From Methanolapillus africanus (GTDB lineage Archaea; Halobacteriota; Methanosarcinia; Methanosarcinales; Methanosarcinaceae), in assembly GCF_032714475.1 (NCBI RefSeq), contig NZ_JAWDKD010000020.1, positions 60,093 to 124,092 on the forward strand: a DNA stretch of 64,000 nt. Direction: 5' to 3'. Below are positions 1 to 9,702 of the stretch, one piece after another. Under the pieces are notes generated by a model, which had not been told where the DNA came from, searched no databases, and was given only the letters and a program-made list of their open reading frames with translations. Within the stretch, counting starts at the first letter, position 1. Every line of letters starts with the position of its first letter. The position numbers and the translations under genes are program-made.

Positions 1-1592
1 GACTTCTCGATGACTTTTCCGTCGGTCACGATGACGATTTCTTTGGGAACTTTGAGGCGAAGCGTGATTTCGCTGTCAAACGGAATAATCCACGGGCGGG
101 ACGACAATTTAAACGGCGCGATGGGGACGATCAAAATCGCGTCCACATCGGGAGACACGATCGGTCCGCCGGCGCTCATCGCATATGCGGTCGATCCGGT
201 CGGCGTTGAAAAGACGATGCCGTCGGCACGGATTTCGTTGAGGAATTTGCCGTTGACCAACACTTCGTACGTCATCATTTTGGCGGGATAAGCGGACGTC
301 GCCACCACTTCATTGATGGCGGTGCCTAAAAATTTCCCGTTGAGAGAAATTTCAAGACGGGGGCGTTCGTCGTACATAAATCCGGAAATGGCGCGCTCAA
401 TGGCGGCAATCGCGTCTTCCGGTTCGATGTCCGCCAAAAACCCGAGATTGCCCATGTTAATGCCGAGCATCGGAATCGGGTCCTTCATTTTGGACATGTT
501 GCGCAGGATTGTGCCGTCGCCGCCAAGCGAAATGACAAAATCGACGCCGAGTTCTTCCATTTGAGCGACCGTAACGCCACGCTCTTCCATGCCGAGCAGG
601 CGGGCGGGCGACGACGACAAATAAACGTCGACCTGGTCTGAAAACGTGTCAATAATGTGATGAACCATCTCGAGCGCCGCGGGGCTGTCGCAGCGGGAAA
701 CGATCGCGATCTTTTCCACGTCGCCTTTGTAATAGTAACGGTCGCCGCGGCACGAAATTTCCGGATAGGTGAGCAGATTGAGAATTTCCTGGTGAATGAT
801 GCCGTTGGACGCCACCAGATTGAGCGGCTTGATGTGGTTGTCCGGAATGGACAACGGATTTCCGATGCCGTCGGTCACGATGCCGCCCGCTTCCCGGACA
901 ATCAGTTGTCCGGCGGCAATGTCCACCAGGCGCAGCGCCATTCGGACGTCGATGAACGCGTCGATTTTGCCGGCGGCGACGTAACAGAGTTCAAGCGCGA
1001 CGCTGCCGAGAACGCGCAGTTTTTGAACACGGGAACAGATTTTGGAGGCGCGGTCGGTGTTTTGGCGGTAACCGTAAGCGCTGATGGTCAGCTCCCGAAT
1101 GGATGACGCCGTCGACGACACAATTTTTTGGTGATTCATAAACGCGCCCTTGCCGGCTTCGGCATAAAACTCGTCGCCGTTGGCCAAATTGGCGACGTAT
1201 CCGAAAAAGATGTTTTTGAGATTCGGGCTTGAAAACGCAATGGAAAGGCTGTAAAACGGAATATTTTGAATCGCGTTGGTGGTGCCGTCAAGCGGGTCGA
1301 CGATGACGGCGAACTCGGGGTCGTTGCCGATCACGATGCGGCCGCATTCTTCGCTGACGATGATCATGGATTTGCCGTACGATTTCAAGCGTTCGACGAC
1401 GGCGTCTTCCGCCACCAAATCGATGCGCTTGGTGTCTGTTCCGTCGTCGCCGACAAACATAAAGTCGCCGGCGTCAATGGTTCCCCGCAGCGACGAAATC
1501 GCAAAGACGACGTCCCGGTAAATGGAGCGGCAGAGGTCAAGAAGTTCGGAACTCGGCACGGAACAAGAAAAGGCGGCTTTTTTTTCACTCAT
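1..1592 (-). CDS. Bifunctional NADP phosphatase / NAD kinase (3' end cut by window)
   Basis: About 530 residues are visible and the frame stays open to the window edge. The N-terminal half is an inositol-monophosphatase/FBPase-type domain with the metal-binding motif DPLDGTTNA near residues 97-105 and VDIAAG near 222 (usually WDxAAG in the family). The C-terminal half is an NAD kinase with GGDGTILR near residue 352 and the later STPTGSTAY block. Such fusions in methanogens (MJ0917-like) make NADP from NAD and dephosphorylate NADP, so the protein probably balances the NAD/NADP pool in the cytoplasm. The ATG at 1592-1590 begins MSEKKAAFSC. It is transcribed away from a long AT-rich gap. The last residues of the kinase lie outside the window. 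Confidence 0.9.
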   Translation of the reverse strand, partial: MSEKKAAFSCSVPSSELLDLCRSIYRDVVFAISSLRGTIDAGDFMFVGDDGTDTKRIDLVAEDAVVERLKSYGKSMIIVSEECGRIVIGNDPEFAVIVDPLDGTTNAIQNIPFYSLSIAFSSPNLKNIFFGYVANLANGDEFYAEAGKGAFMNHQKIVSSTASSIRELTISAYGYRQNTDRASKICSRVQKLRVLGSVALELCYVAAGKIDAFIDVRMALRLVDIAAGQLIVREAGGIVTDGIGNPLSIPDNHIKPLNLVASNGIIHQEILNLLTYPEISCRGDRYYYKGDVEKIAIVSRCDSPAALEMVHHIIDTFSDQVDVYLSSSPARLLGMEERGVTVAQMEELGVDFVISLGGDGTILRNMSKMKDPIPMLGINMGNLGFLADIEPEDAIAAIERAISGFMYDERPRLEISLNGKFLGTAINEVVATSAYPAKMMTYEVLVNGKFLNEIRADGIVFSTPTGSTAYAMSAGGPIVSPDVDAILIVPIAPFKLSSRPWIIPFDSEITLRLKVPKEIVIVTDGKVIEK

Positions 1593-1791
1593 AAGATGAC
1601 CCTTGTTTTTGAAATATAATTAAATTTGAAATCAATATCTATAATTTGAGATTTGCTTTTATTTTGAATTGAATGGTAATAATTCTTTTGTAAATATAAA
1701 TGTGTCAGATTCCGCCATCTGATTTTGAGGCGCTTTTTGCTTGAGTTTTTAAAAAACAAATGTCGGTTTTTGAAAAATGCGGATCAAAAAA

Positions 1792-1823
1792 GTGCCGCCA
1801 TAACGCTTGCGTATGCCGCCGCC
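1792..1823 (-). repeat. Motif C copy (degenerate)
   Basis: gtgccgccataacgcttgcg then tatgccgccgcc, followed by A8. Minus orientation, the most diverged copy. Confidence 0.5.
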
Positions 1824-2116
1824 AAAAAAAACGTTGCGAATTTAGATTCCCCCGCCGTTAACAAATCCGGGAAAGCGCAGAGTTTTGATACAAAATATGC
1901 CGGATGCACAGGTATAAAAAAAGAAGAAAGATAGAGGGAAAAAATATGAAAATAATATCGATGAATTATTGAATAATAAACATTAATTACAAAACGAAGA
2001 CGATAATATTTTGATTGTAAAGTAGTTAGTCGAAACTATTATATATAAATCACAACATATATATCTAAATTATAAATATGAATTAAATAGAAATATGTTC
2101 GACAGTTTAAAAACGA

Positions 2117-2449
2117 ATGCCGGAGATGCCGATGCAAAAAACCGATTTTAAAATACGAACTGTTCAGAGATTGCGTCCGTTCCGGCAATTCGGAATGCCG
2201 GCGGCATATGAATTAAAAAAGCGGGCCTATTGCGATTCGAACGCAAGTCGACGGATGTCTTCACAAGGATTTTGTTTCGAAGTCCGTCAGGATATCCGCT
2301 ACCCTATAGGCCCAAAAGGCGGACTCAACAAAGATGTCTTTGATTTTAAAGCTTTTGCCGCCCGCGAGCGAATCAAACGCATGGTCCCTGAACAATCAAC
2401 GCCAATGATATCATTGCCGTGTTTGAGGATGAAACACGGAAGTGTGTGA
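2117..2449 (+). pseudogene. Possible relic of an IS5-like DDE transposase
   Basis: A 110-codon open frame. Its middle part reads AYCDSNASRRMSSQGF and, after about 20 residues, FDFKAFAARERIKRMV. This spacing resembles the end of IS5-type transposases (YDSxxxR...GI...IPP...YxxRxxIERxF). The catalytic Glu position (IER) is Lys here (IKR), and I see no upstream catalytic domain or terminal inverted repeats. It could equally be a chance frame. If it is a relic it is dead. Confidence 0.25.
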
Positions 2450-2551
2450 TATATCGGAATATCTCACGTATTATTTGAAAAATATTATATATTTATTTAA
2501 TAATATATAATTCACAGGGATTACTTGATTGAAATAAAATAAAATTTTGAA

Positions 2552-2575
2552 AAAAGAAATACTTATATAATAGAT
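2552..2575 (+). promoter_or_regulatory. BRE/TATA box for the surface-protein gene
   Basis: A purine-rich BRE-like stretch (aaaaagaaat) runs directly into cttatata at 2562-2569, a near-ideal archaeal promoter. The start codon is about 135 bases downstream, so the mRNA would have a leader of about 110 nt. Confidence 0.5.
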
Positions 2576-2703
2576 ACGGTAATAATAAATGAAACATAAA
2601 GTAGTTTAATCAAATAATAATACACAAAACGAATAACTAAAACGAATAACTAAAACGTACGAATTATAGATTCTTATTCCATTGTAACTTAAAGAGTTGT
2701 AAT

Positions 2704-5700
2704 ATGACCTCCAAAAGCCTTACACCAATTCTTATTTGCCTGATTTTGGTGGCAACGTTGATCCCGCAGGCTGCATTAGCGGCACCGGCCGGCGTGTATC
2801 ACACGGTCACATTTAATGTCGGGGGCGAAGACCCTTTTACACAACAAGTCCTGAACGAAACCCTCGTTTCTCAGCCGGCCGATCCGGCTGCCGGAGAGGA
2901 CGGCATTCCCTTTTTGGGATGGTACGTCATGAACGGCAGCGTTCTTGAGCCCTATAATTTTAAGAAAATCCTGAAAAACGATTTGACTTTAACGGCAAAG
3001 TTTTCAGACGATCATTATATCCTGCTTTTTGACGACGGCCAAGGCGTTTACTTGGATGCGGTTGAAGTCGCCAAAGGCGATGCATTACCCGTGGAAAACA
3101 TTCCGGTCAGAACGGACCTTCCGATTGAAAAAGGCATTGAATATTGGTCTTTGGATTCGGATGACAAGGAAAACACAAAAGTCGACTTCAATGATCTGGA
3201 CTTTGAGAACAATGTTGTCGTTCTCTATCCGATGATTTCCGATAGAAACGTCGCCGTTTTCGTGACAAACGGCACGATCATTGAACCGCAGACCAACTTT
3301 GAACCATTTAAAGTCCTCAAACCGGATGATCCGGTCAGAGTCGGATACAACTTTGCCGGATGGACCGTGGGGCCGGAAAGCGACAGCGGAAGTTTCAACT
3401 TTGAAGATACCTATGTGGAAAACGGTACCAAAATTTATGCGCAATGGAGTCCCAAAGACGTCAACTACACGGTCAATTTCTGGAATGAAAAAGAAAATAT
3501 TTCCGGCACACCGGGGCCGAATGACTATGAATTGGTTTACACCGTTGTGGTGGAAAACGGCGCTAAAGCCGGTTCAACAGTGACGTTCCCGATAAATACC
3601 GATCCGAGTCAATGGAGCGAAGCTGATAAATTGTATTTGGCCGGCAATAATAATACGCCGGTCGACCAAACCTTGAACTTTTCCACGATGACTCATTCGG
3701 AAAGTAAGACAATTTCAGGTTCCGGCGAAACGATCGTCAATGTTTATTACACGCGCAATATTTACAATGTAACATTTGATTTAACCAGAAATAATACAAC
3801 GAGTACGAATCCGAAGCTTCCTGCCGGCGAGATCGTCACAGCAATCTTCCCCAACAGTGCAACAATTTCCGGCAACGGGACGACCACAGGTACATTGCCG
3901 GAGGGCATATTTTATGATCCGGATACACCCGGAATGTTCTCAATCAATGTCAAAATGGGACAAAATACCAGCAATATTTGGCCGCAGGAGATGACTTCTA
4001 CAAACACAGCTGTTAAAGCCACCAACTGGAATGGTTATGCTTCTGTCGTTCAAACAAACATCTCAAAAGGTTTTATCAATAATATAACACACCCGCACAA
4101 CAGCGGCTCCGCTGTGGTTAAAAACAGTTATGAAAACTACAGCCGAACAGATGTGCGTGATAAAACAATCATATTGGGATGGAAGAATGTCGCTTATACG
4201 GAACTTCGACATTATTACCAAGAGGTACTCCCCGGAGAAGAAGACGATAGCGGCGTTGTGGCATTTACCGGCAAAGGCGCCGATAAAACCGTTAAATATT
4301 ATAAATATTATGCAGACGGCACGCCAAATAACCAATCATCCAATCCAAGTACGTCTGCGAGGGGATGGCCCGGAAAAGAATTCGAAGGGTTCTTGTCAAT
4401 CATGAACGGTTCGGAATATAACGGCAATAGGATAAATATCAGCGACTATCAAGACATTGTCCGGGACGGCAATTCAAATCATTATGATATCTATTATTAT
4501 ATGCCGCGTCTCTCCTACGACTACACGTTGATTATTGGCAACGGAATGACGGATGAATCGATCGAAAAACTGGAACAAAACGGCTTCACAGTGGAGGGCA
4601 GCACCGCTCGGAAAACGGTGCTTTACGGAGACGAGATCGGAACGTTGCCTGCCGACATCACGGTTCAAGAGGGATATAACTTCAAAGGCTGGTACAGTGA
4701 TGATGAATTGAAGGACGAATTCACCGGAACGATCGACGGCAGCAGTAAAATGCCCGCGCACCAAATTACCGTGTATGCGAAATATGAAGGAGACGCTTAC
4801 ACCGTCACCTATCATGACGGCAGCGACATCGTCGACACGCAGCAGTATCTGAACGGTAAATTCATCACCGAACACAATCTGACGAACAATCAGCCCTACA
4901 ATAATCTGACAGTCGATCCCTACATGCCCGGAAGAGGCGAATTTTTGGGTTGGTTCTATCTGCTGAAAGTCGGAACGCAGACCTACATGGTTGAATTCCC
5001 ATTAGATATTGAAATGACACAAAATTATGACTTGTACGCCCTTTGGGACTCAGAGGAATACACAGTTTTCTATTATAATTGGAACTTTGAAACGAACGGA
5101 TACGACCTTGTTGAGAAAGTGACCTTAACGGCCGGACGCAACACACTGGCGACGAATGGTAAAAACGCACCAGTCCCGACCAAAACCGGTTATACGTTTG
5201 ACGGTTGGTATATCCACGGGGGCGAGTTTGTCCAGTTTACAGCTGCGTCAAAAGTGACGGGTGATTGGGACGTTTATGCAGAATGGACACAGAACGACTA
5301 TACTGTGACGTATGAAAATGGGACGAGTCAGCCGATCAGCAACATGCCGGTCAATCTGTCCGAGAAGCATTACAAGGATGAAATTTTGATTCCATCCGAT
5401 GTTCCGGAATCTGACGGCATGATATTTTCTGCATGGGAAGATGTTGAAGGCAAAACCGTGTATCATCCCGGAGACATGTTTGAATTGCCGGCCAGAAACG
5501 TCACATTAAAGGCAACATGGGCCGGTATTCCGGACAGTGCGGATGGTGACAGTGCGGATGGTGAAGATGAAAGCGATCCGACGAGCGGCGGCGGATCCAA
5601 TGGAACAGGAAAAGCCACCGTTACGAATCGTAACGACGGAACCAACATCATCAACGGCGCACAAGCAAACGAATCAGCCGGTTTCACACATGAATCCGTC

Positions 5701-6039
5701 GGGTCGCCATCCGGCGGCAACTGGGCCGTTGCCAACCTGGCCGCTGCCGGCGCCGGCATATTAATTGCCGCCGGTGTGGTTGCAAGTATGATCTTGAAGA
5801 GAAAAGACATCAAAGTCGACAAGTTCTTTGTCGTGAATGTCCTGGCTGTTGTCGTCGCGGTTGTTTCCGGCGGACTTTTCGCCTGGGGCGACGAACTGGG
5901 CGGCACCATGGTCATGACAAACGAATGGACGATTTACATTGTCTTGTTGCTCGTGATCGAAGTGGCGTTGCTTCTGCTGGGCAACTTGAATCTTTTGAAG
6001 ATGAAATTGTCCAAAGAAGATGCGGAAAAAGCCGAATAA
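2704..6039 (+). CDS. Large cell-surface protein with InlB B-type (Flg_new) repeats and C-terminal membrane anchor
   Basis: 1111 residues. An N-terminal signal peptide ends near AALAAP (residues 1-27). The ectodomain repeats the Listeria-Bacteroides repeat (Flg_new) pattern YTVTY...GYxFxGWY, visible near residues 67, 214, 656, 745 and 829, each followed by a YAxW-type strand. The C-terminus has a Ser/Gly/Asp-rich linker (about 940-1000) and three hydrophobic segments near 1005-1030, 1040-1062 and 1074-1098, then a charged tail. Such proteins are usually adhesin-like, facing the cell exterior; the ligand is unknown. It is a single-gene unit with a strong TATA box upstream and a hairpin terminator downstream. 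Three terminal membrane segments rather than one are unusual for an anchor. Confidence 0.85.
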   Translation: MTSKSLTPILICLILVATLIPQAALAAPAGVYHTVTFNVGGEDPFTQQVLNETLVSQPADPAAGEDGIPFLGWYVMNGSVLEPYNFKKILKNDLTLTAKFSDDHYILLFDDGQGVYLDAVEVAKGDALPVENIPVRTDLPIEKGIEYWSLDSDDKENTKVDFNDLDFENNVVVLYPMISDRNVAVFVTNGTIIEPQTNFEPFKVLKPDDPVRVGYNFAGWTVGPESDSGSFNFEDTYVENGTKIYAQWSPKDVNYTVNFWNEKENISGTPGPNDYELVYTVVVENGAKAGSTVTFPINTDPSQWSEADKLYLAGNNNTPVDQTLNFSTMTHSESKTISGSGETIVNVYYTRNIYNVTFDLTRNNTTSTNPKLPAGEIVTAIFPNSATISGNGTTTGTLPEGIFYDPDTPGMFSINVKMGQNTSNIWPQEMTSTNTAVKATNWNGYASVVQTNISKGFINNITHPHNSGSAVVKNSYENYSRTDVRDKTIILGWKNVAYTELRHYYQEVLPGEEDDSGVVAFTGKGADKTVKYYKYYADGTPNNQSSNPSTSARGWPGKEFEGFLSIMNGSEYNGNRINISDYQDIVRDGNSNHYDIYYYMPRLSYDYTLIIGNGMTDESIEKLEQNGFTVEGSTARKTVLYGDEIGTLPADITVQEGYNFKGWYSDDELKDEFTGTIDGSSKMPAHQITVYAKYEGDAYTVTYHDGSDIVDTQQYLNGKFITEHNLTNNQPYNNLTVDPYMPGRGEFLGWFYLLKVGTQTYMVEFPLDIEMTQNYDLYALWDSEEYTVFYYNWNFETNGYDLVEKVTLTAGRNTLATNGKNAPVPTKTGYTFDGWYIHGGEFVQFTAASKVTGDWDVYAEWTQNDYTVTYENGTSQPISNMPVNLSEKHYKDEILIPSDVPESDGMIFSAWEDVEGKTVYHPGDMFELPARNVTLKATWAGIPDSADGDSADGEDESDPTSGGGSNGTGKATVTNRNDGTNIINGAQANESAGFTHESVGSPSGGNWAVANLAAAGAGILIAAGVVASMILKRKDIKVDKFFVVNVLAVVVAVVSGGLFAWGDELGGTMVMTNEWTIYIVLLLVIEVALLLLGNLNLLKMKLSKEDAEKAE

Positions 6040-6130
6040 AATGCTTTAATAAACGCAATTGAAATAATGGAATACGAAAAACAGAAAAATAAAAAACAGA
6101 AAAACAAAAAATAATCAGGCAATGTAAAAA

Positions 6131-6169
6131 AACGGGAAACGGCATCATGCCGTTTTCCGTTTTTTTTTT
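6131..6169 (+). terminator. Hairpin plus T-run terminator
   Basis: The inverted repeat ACGGCAT/ATGCCGT, extended by GGAAA and TTTCC-type pairs, is followed by nine T residues, about 90 bases after the surface-protein stop. Confidence 0.75.
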
Positions 6170-6215
6170 GGATTATACTTTTACTTTTTTGAATTATACT
6201 TAATCGAAAAAATGT

Positions 6216-6644
6216 TTAATTTTTTCCGTCTTCGTGAGTCGGATCGATTGCAATGATATTGAATATGTTGTTTTCTTTAAATCCGTGAAGTCGAAACTTT
6301 TTATCCACATAAATGTGTTTCACTTGGACAGACAAATCTTTACGGAATTTCAAATTGCTGTTTTGATTTTCAAATCGTGTCAAAAACTCATCCCGGCGGC
6401 AATGATGCGCGCGATGTAAAAATTGACTTAATTTTTTGAGGGATTGGATATCCATTTCGCAAAAACACCGGTGTGCTCTTCTATTTGTTCCGCTCCCAAG
6501 ATGTTCAAAGTTAAAATTCATAAACAAATCAATAGAAGGATCTGTCAGTGAATACTTCAATGAATCCGAATCCGGTGAAACACAAGTCATTGTTTTTAAT
6601 TGAACCGTCGGCTTGAAATCCTTGATTTTTTTATTTTTAGTCAT
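6216..6644 (-). CDS. Putative toxin partner of the Panacea antitoxin
   Basis: 142 residues from the ATG at 6644, chosen because GAGG lies seven bases upstream; an in-frame ATG at 6659 would add five residues. I do not recognise a named family. The C-terminus, reading FRLHGFKENNIFNIIAIDPTHE, has the strand-helix ending common to small proteins found beside antitoxins, and HRAHHCRRDEF lies mid-protein. The start overlaps the stop of the upstream Panacea gene by eight bases, so the two are translationally coupled. Panacea proteins neutralise unrelated toxins encoded next to them, so a toxin role is inferred from context, not from a catalytic motif. Confidence 0.6.
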   Translation of the reverse strand: MTKNKKIKDFKPTVQLKTMTCVSPDSDSLKYSLTDPSIDLFMNFNFEHLGSGTNRRAHRCFCEMDIQSLKKLSQFLHRAHHCRRDEFLTRFENQNSNLKFRKDLSVQVKHIYVDKKFRLHGFKENNIFNIIAIDPTHEDGKN

Positions 6645-7098
6645 TTTGCGCCTCTTCATACACGCGCCGGTAAAATTTTTTCATGTCGTCAATCGAAATG
6701 ATGTTTTCCGACGGCTCATATTCTTCAAGACCTTCGCGAGCGATAATCCATGGATCTTCATCATGTGTTAAAAATTCCAAATCATATCCTGAAAGGTCCT
6801 TGTACGTGTCCCACACCAATTCGAAAACATCCTCTGATTCTCCAAAATCTTTTTTCCCAAAAAGTTGGGGAATCGGCGTCCAGACGTAATTTTTATATTT
6901 TGAATAGAGGATGGAATTGACCGGTCCGTGAACCCAAGCTTGAAATTCATCCCTCCGGCAAAGCGGGCGGTCCAATAAAGCATAATGCCAAGCCACTGCG
7001 TAGTAACACAGTTTTTGAAGCCGTTTGTGCTGCACCGGACATTTGTTTAAAAACCAATCGGCGACATCCATAATGTCAAATTGTATGTTTTTGTTCAT
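6637..7098 (-). CDS. Panacea (SocA/GepA-like, DUF4065) domain antitoxin
   Basis: 153 residues. The pattern DVADWFLN...KLQKLCYYA-WH-A, then FQAWVHGPVNSILYSKYK, is the Panacea/SocA/GepA signature: an N-terminal helix pair, KLCYYA, and the WxxGPV turn. Family members act as antitoxins for diverse toxins; some are proteolysis adaptors or prophage genes. The start ATG at 7098 has AGAGG about eight bases upstream. It is first in a two-gene operon with an overlapping 142-residue protein, the usual toxin-antitoxin layout. It is divergent from the DUF89 gene, with a 236-bp AT-rich spacer holding both promoters. Confidence 0.85.
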   Translation of the reverse strand: MNKNIQFDIMDVADWFLNKCPVQHKRLQKLCYYAVAWHYALLDRPLCRRDEFQAWVHGPVNSILYSKYKNYVWTPIPQLFGKKDFGESEDVFELVWDTYKDLSGYDLEFLTHDEDPWIIAREGLEEYEPSENIISIDDMKKFYRRVYEEAQND

Positions 7099-7334
7099 CG
7101 GGGAACCTCTTCAAATTTTTTTAAAAATGATTGTCTTTTCAATTTTTCTGAAATAAAGCAAAAGATGCGTGATTTCAATCTTATTTATCACTTTTTATAT
7201 TTGTTTGAATCCGATAATTTTTCAAATTATATTAATCCGAAAATACGTGAACAGAAACCATTTAATAATCCCTTCTCTTTTTTGTTTCATTCATTTTTTG
7301 TTTTTTAATTTGTTTTTCGTTTTGAGGAAGTTTC

Positions 7335-8297
7335 ATGAAGATCAGCCCGCGTTGTCCGTATTGTCTTTTGTCCCGCGTTCATTACCAATGCAATCTGTCC
7401 ACAAACGATCCTGTTTTGGTGGAAACCGTCATGAAAGAGTGCTTGGGCGTCATGAGCCGGGAATACCGCGGCGGACGAACGTCGACGGACGTGGCGACCG
7501 CGGTTCACCGGAAATGTTACGCGGTGCTCAACGACAACGATCCGTACCGGCACGTCAAAAAAATCAACAACGAAACCGCACTTGAGATTTTGCCGTCGGT
7601 GTTGAAATTGATTTACGGCGCCGATACCGATGCCGACACTGACGCCTCCGGAAAGGCTTACACGCTTGACAACAGTCCGCTTCCTTTGGAAACGCTTTTC
7701 AAAAACGCGGTTTTGGCGGCGGTCATCGGCAACTATTTTGATTTCGGCGTGATGGGACACGACGCGTCGGACGAGGATTTTAAAAAGGAATTTGAAAACC
7801 ACTTCCAAAAAGGATTGGCGATCGACGACACGGACGACATGCTCAACCGGCTGTCCAATGTGGTTTATTTGATTGACAATTGCGGCGAAATCATTTTTGA
7901 TCGGGAAGTTTTGAAGATCATTCAAAAAATTCAAACCAATATGAAGAACAGCGGTCAAAAGACGAAACTCGTTCTCGTGGTGCGCGGAAAACCGATTTTG
8001 ACGGACGTCACCATGGCGGAAGCGGAAGAGTTGAATTTAAAAGATTTCGTGGACGAAATCTTGACCACCGGCACCGACACGGTCGGTATTTCCGTTCGGG
8101 AAGCGCCGGCGGAAACGGTGGCGGCCATGAAAGACGCGTCGCTGATCATCAGCAAGGGCATGGCGAATTACGAAAGCCTGTCGGATGAAAATTTGGGTCC
8201 GATCGCGTTTTTGCTTCGGACAAAATGTGAAGTGGTGGCGGAATCTTTGGGACTGCCGATGGGCATGTCGGTGGCTAAAATGGTTCACGGGGATTGA
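7335..8297 (+). CDS. DUF89 (ARMT1-like) damage-control phosphatase
   Basis: 320 residues. It starts MKISPRCPYC, the N-terminal CxxC of archaeal DUF89 proteins. Further on are VYLIDNCGEIIFD (metal/phosphate site), VRGKPILTDVT, and ISKGMANYE, all typical of the family. DUF89 proteins are metal-dependent phosphatases thought to clear damaged or side-product sugar phosphates and related metabolites. The start is fixed by TGAGGAAG before the ATG. It is a single-gene unit. A short Asp-rich insertion (DADTDADTDASG) near residues 97-110 looks like lineage-specific low complexity. Confidence 0.85.
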   Translation: MKISPRCPYCLLSRVHYQCNLSTNDPVLVETVMKECLGVMSREYRGGRTSTDVATAVHRKCYAVLNDNDPYRHVKKINNETALEILPSVLKLIYGADTDADTDASGKAYTLDNSPLPLETLFKNAVLAAVIGNYFDFGVMGHDASDEDFKKEFENHFQKGLAIDDTDDMLNRLSNVVYLIDNCGEIIFDREVLKIIQKIQTNMKNSGQKTKLVLVVRGKPILTDVTMAEAEELNLKDFVDEILTTGTDTVGISVREAPAETVAAMKDASLIISKGMANYESLSDENLGPIAFLLRTKCEVVAESLGLPMGMSVAKMVHGD

Positions 8298-8322
8298 TCA
8301 CGGAATTGATTTCAGGAACCGG

Positions 8323-8358
8323 CTCAGACTGATTCAGACTGATTCGGACTGATTCAGG
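8323..8358. repeat. Short tandem repeat, about 12-bp unit x3
   Basis: The unit cagactgatt(c) is repeated about three times in the DUF89-GAPDH spacer. There are no other features in this 249-bp gap apart from A/T-rich promoter sequence for GAPDH. Confidence 0.6.
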
Positions 8359-8546
8359 GATTGATTTCAGATATTCAAATGAATGATTCAATTATATCTT
8401 TTAAAAATAATTATGGTTTAAAAACAAAGGGGAAATTTCAAATAATTTTCTTGGTTTCTTATGGATAATTTAATCTTTCAATTATTTTTTATTTAATTTT
8501 TATTTTTGTATCTATGACATATATCTTAAGTTCAAGAGGAAATGAA

Positions 8547-9560
8547 ATGGCAAAAGTCAAAGTCGCAATCAACGGATACGGAACCATCGGAAAACGCGTC
8601 GCGGACGCCGTCGCTTTACAAGACGATATGGAAGTCGTCGGCATTTCCAAAACAAAACCGAATTTTGAAGCGCAAGTGGCCGCTTTGAAAGGATATGACA
8701 TTTATGTGCCGGAATCGAGCAAGGATTCCTTTGCGAAAGCCGGCCTGAAAGTTGCCGGCGTGATTGAAGACATGATTGAAAAGGCGGACATCATTGTGGA
8801 TTGCACGCCCGGAAAAATCGGCGTTACCAACAAAGCGCTTTACGAAAAGGCCGGCAAGAAAGCTATTTGGCAGGGCGGCGAAAGCAAAGACGTTTGCCCG
8901 ATCTCTTTTAACGCGGAAGCGAATTATGATCAAGCCTACGGCGCCGACTTTGTTCGCGTCGTTTCCTGCAACACGACCGGTCTTTGCCGCGCGATTTATC
9001 CGCTCGACCAAAAATACGGCGTCGAGAAGGTTCGCGTGACAATCGTCCGCCGCGCGGGCGACCCGGGAGACATTAAAACCGGTCCGATTGACGCGCTGGT
9101 TCTCGATCCGGTCAAATTGCCGTCCCACCACGGTCCGGATGTGAAAACGATTATGCCGCACATCAACATCACGTCGGCCGCCATCAAAGCGCCGACGACG
9201 TTTATGCACCTGCACGTTCTCAACATCAAACTTAAAAAAGAATGCACGGCTGACGATGTACGGGCGTTGTTCCAATCCCGTTCCAGAATGAAACTGATTT
9301 CGGACGGCATTTCTTCGACCGCCGAAATTATCGAATTCGGCCGCGACTTGGGACGCAGCCGCAATGATATGTGGGAAAGCTGCATCTTTAAAGATTCAAT
9401 TTCAATGGACGACGGCGAACTTTATTTCTTCCAGGCGATTCACCAGGAATCCGACGTGATTCCGGAAAACGTTGACGCGATCCGCGCCATGATGAAACTG
9501 GAAAAGGACAATTTGAAATCCATCGAAAAGACAAATAAAGCGATGGGCATCGGCTTATAA
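8547..9560 (+). CDS. gap: Type II (archaeal) glyceraldehyde-3-phosphate dehydrogenase
   Basis: 337 residues from the ATG at 8547, preceded by AAGAGGAAATGAA; an upstream ATG at 8514 would add residues that do not fit the family. The Rossmann motif INGYGTIGKRV is at residues 8-18 and the catalytic Cys lies in SCNTTG near residues 140-145. Overall length and sequence match archaeal phosphorylating GAPDH, which interconverts glyceraldehyde-3-phosphate and 1,3-bisphosphoglycerate using NAD(P). In a methanogen it works mainly in gluconeogenesis. It is monocistronic, with rfcL following after a 140-bp spacer with a hairpin. Confidence 0.95.
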   Translation: MAKVKVAINGYGTIGKRVADAVALQDDMEVVGISKTKPNFEAQVAALKGYDIYVPESSKDSFAKAGLKVAGVIEDMIEKADIIVDCTPGKIGVTNKALYEKAGKKAIWQGGESKDVCPISFNAEANYDQAYGADFVRVVSCNTTGLCRAIYPLDQKYGVEKVRVTIVRRAGDPGDIKTGPIDALVLDPVKLPSHHGPDVKTIMPHINITSAAIKAPTTFMHLHVLNIKLKKECTADDVRALFQSRSRMKLISDGISSTAEIIEFGRDLGRSRNDMWESCIFKDSISMDDGELYFFQAIHQESDVIPENVDAIRAMMKLEKDNLKSIEKTNKAMGIGL

Positions 9561-9593
9561 TTTCAATTATTGCCGTTGTTTGGGATCTTTCGA

Positions 9594-9614
9594 TTTGCCG
9601 GCGCTGCCGGCAAA
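9594..9614. terminator. Hairpin in the GAPDH-rfcL spacer
   Basis: A 9-bp perfect stem, TTTGCCGGC/GCCGGCAAA, with a three-base loop. No strong T-run follows, so it may be a 3'-UTR or processing hairpin rather than a terminator. Confidence 0.4.
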
Positions 9615-9702
9615 CGGATTGTTTAATCTGGCCGTTTCAGTCTTTTCAATGTATTTCTGAACATTTTCAATACATATTTCACACATATTTCGCACATATT
9701 TG

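Larger units (their letters stand above)
1593..2703. other. Long AT-rich gap with motif C copy and transposase-like relic
   Basis: This stretch of about 1.1 kb has no intact gene I can support. It holds the promoter side of the NAD kinase gene, a degenerate copy of dispersed motif C (1792-1823), a decayed transposase-like frame (2117-2449), the TATA box of the surface-protein gene (2562-2569), and a short direct repeat of cgaataactaaaa at about 2630-2655 in the presumed leader. Confidence 0.6.
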
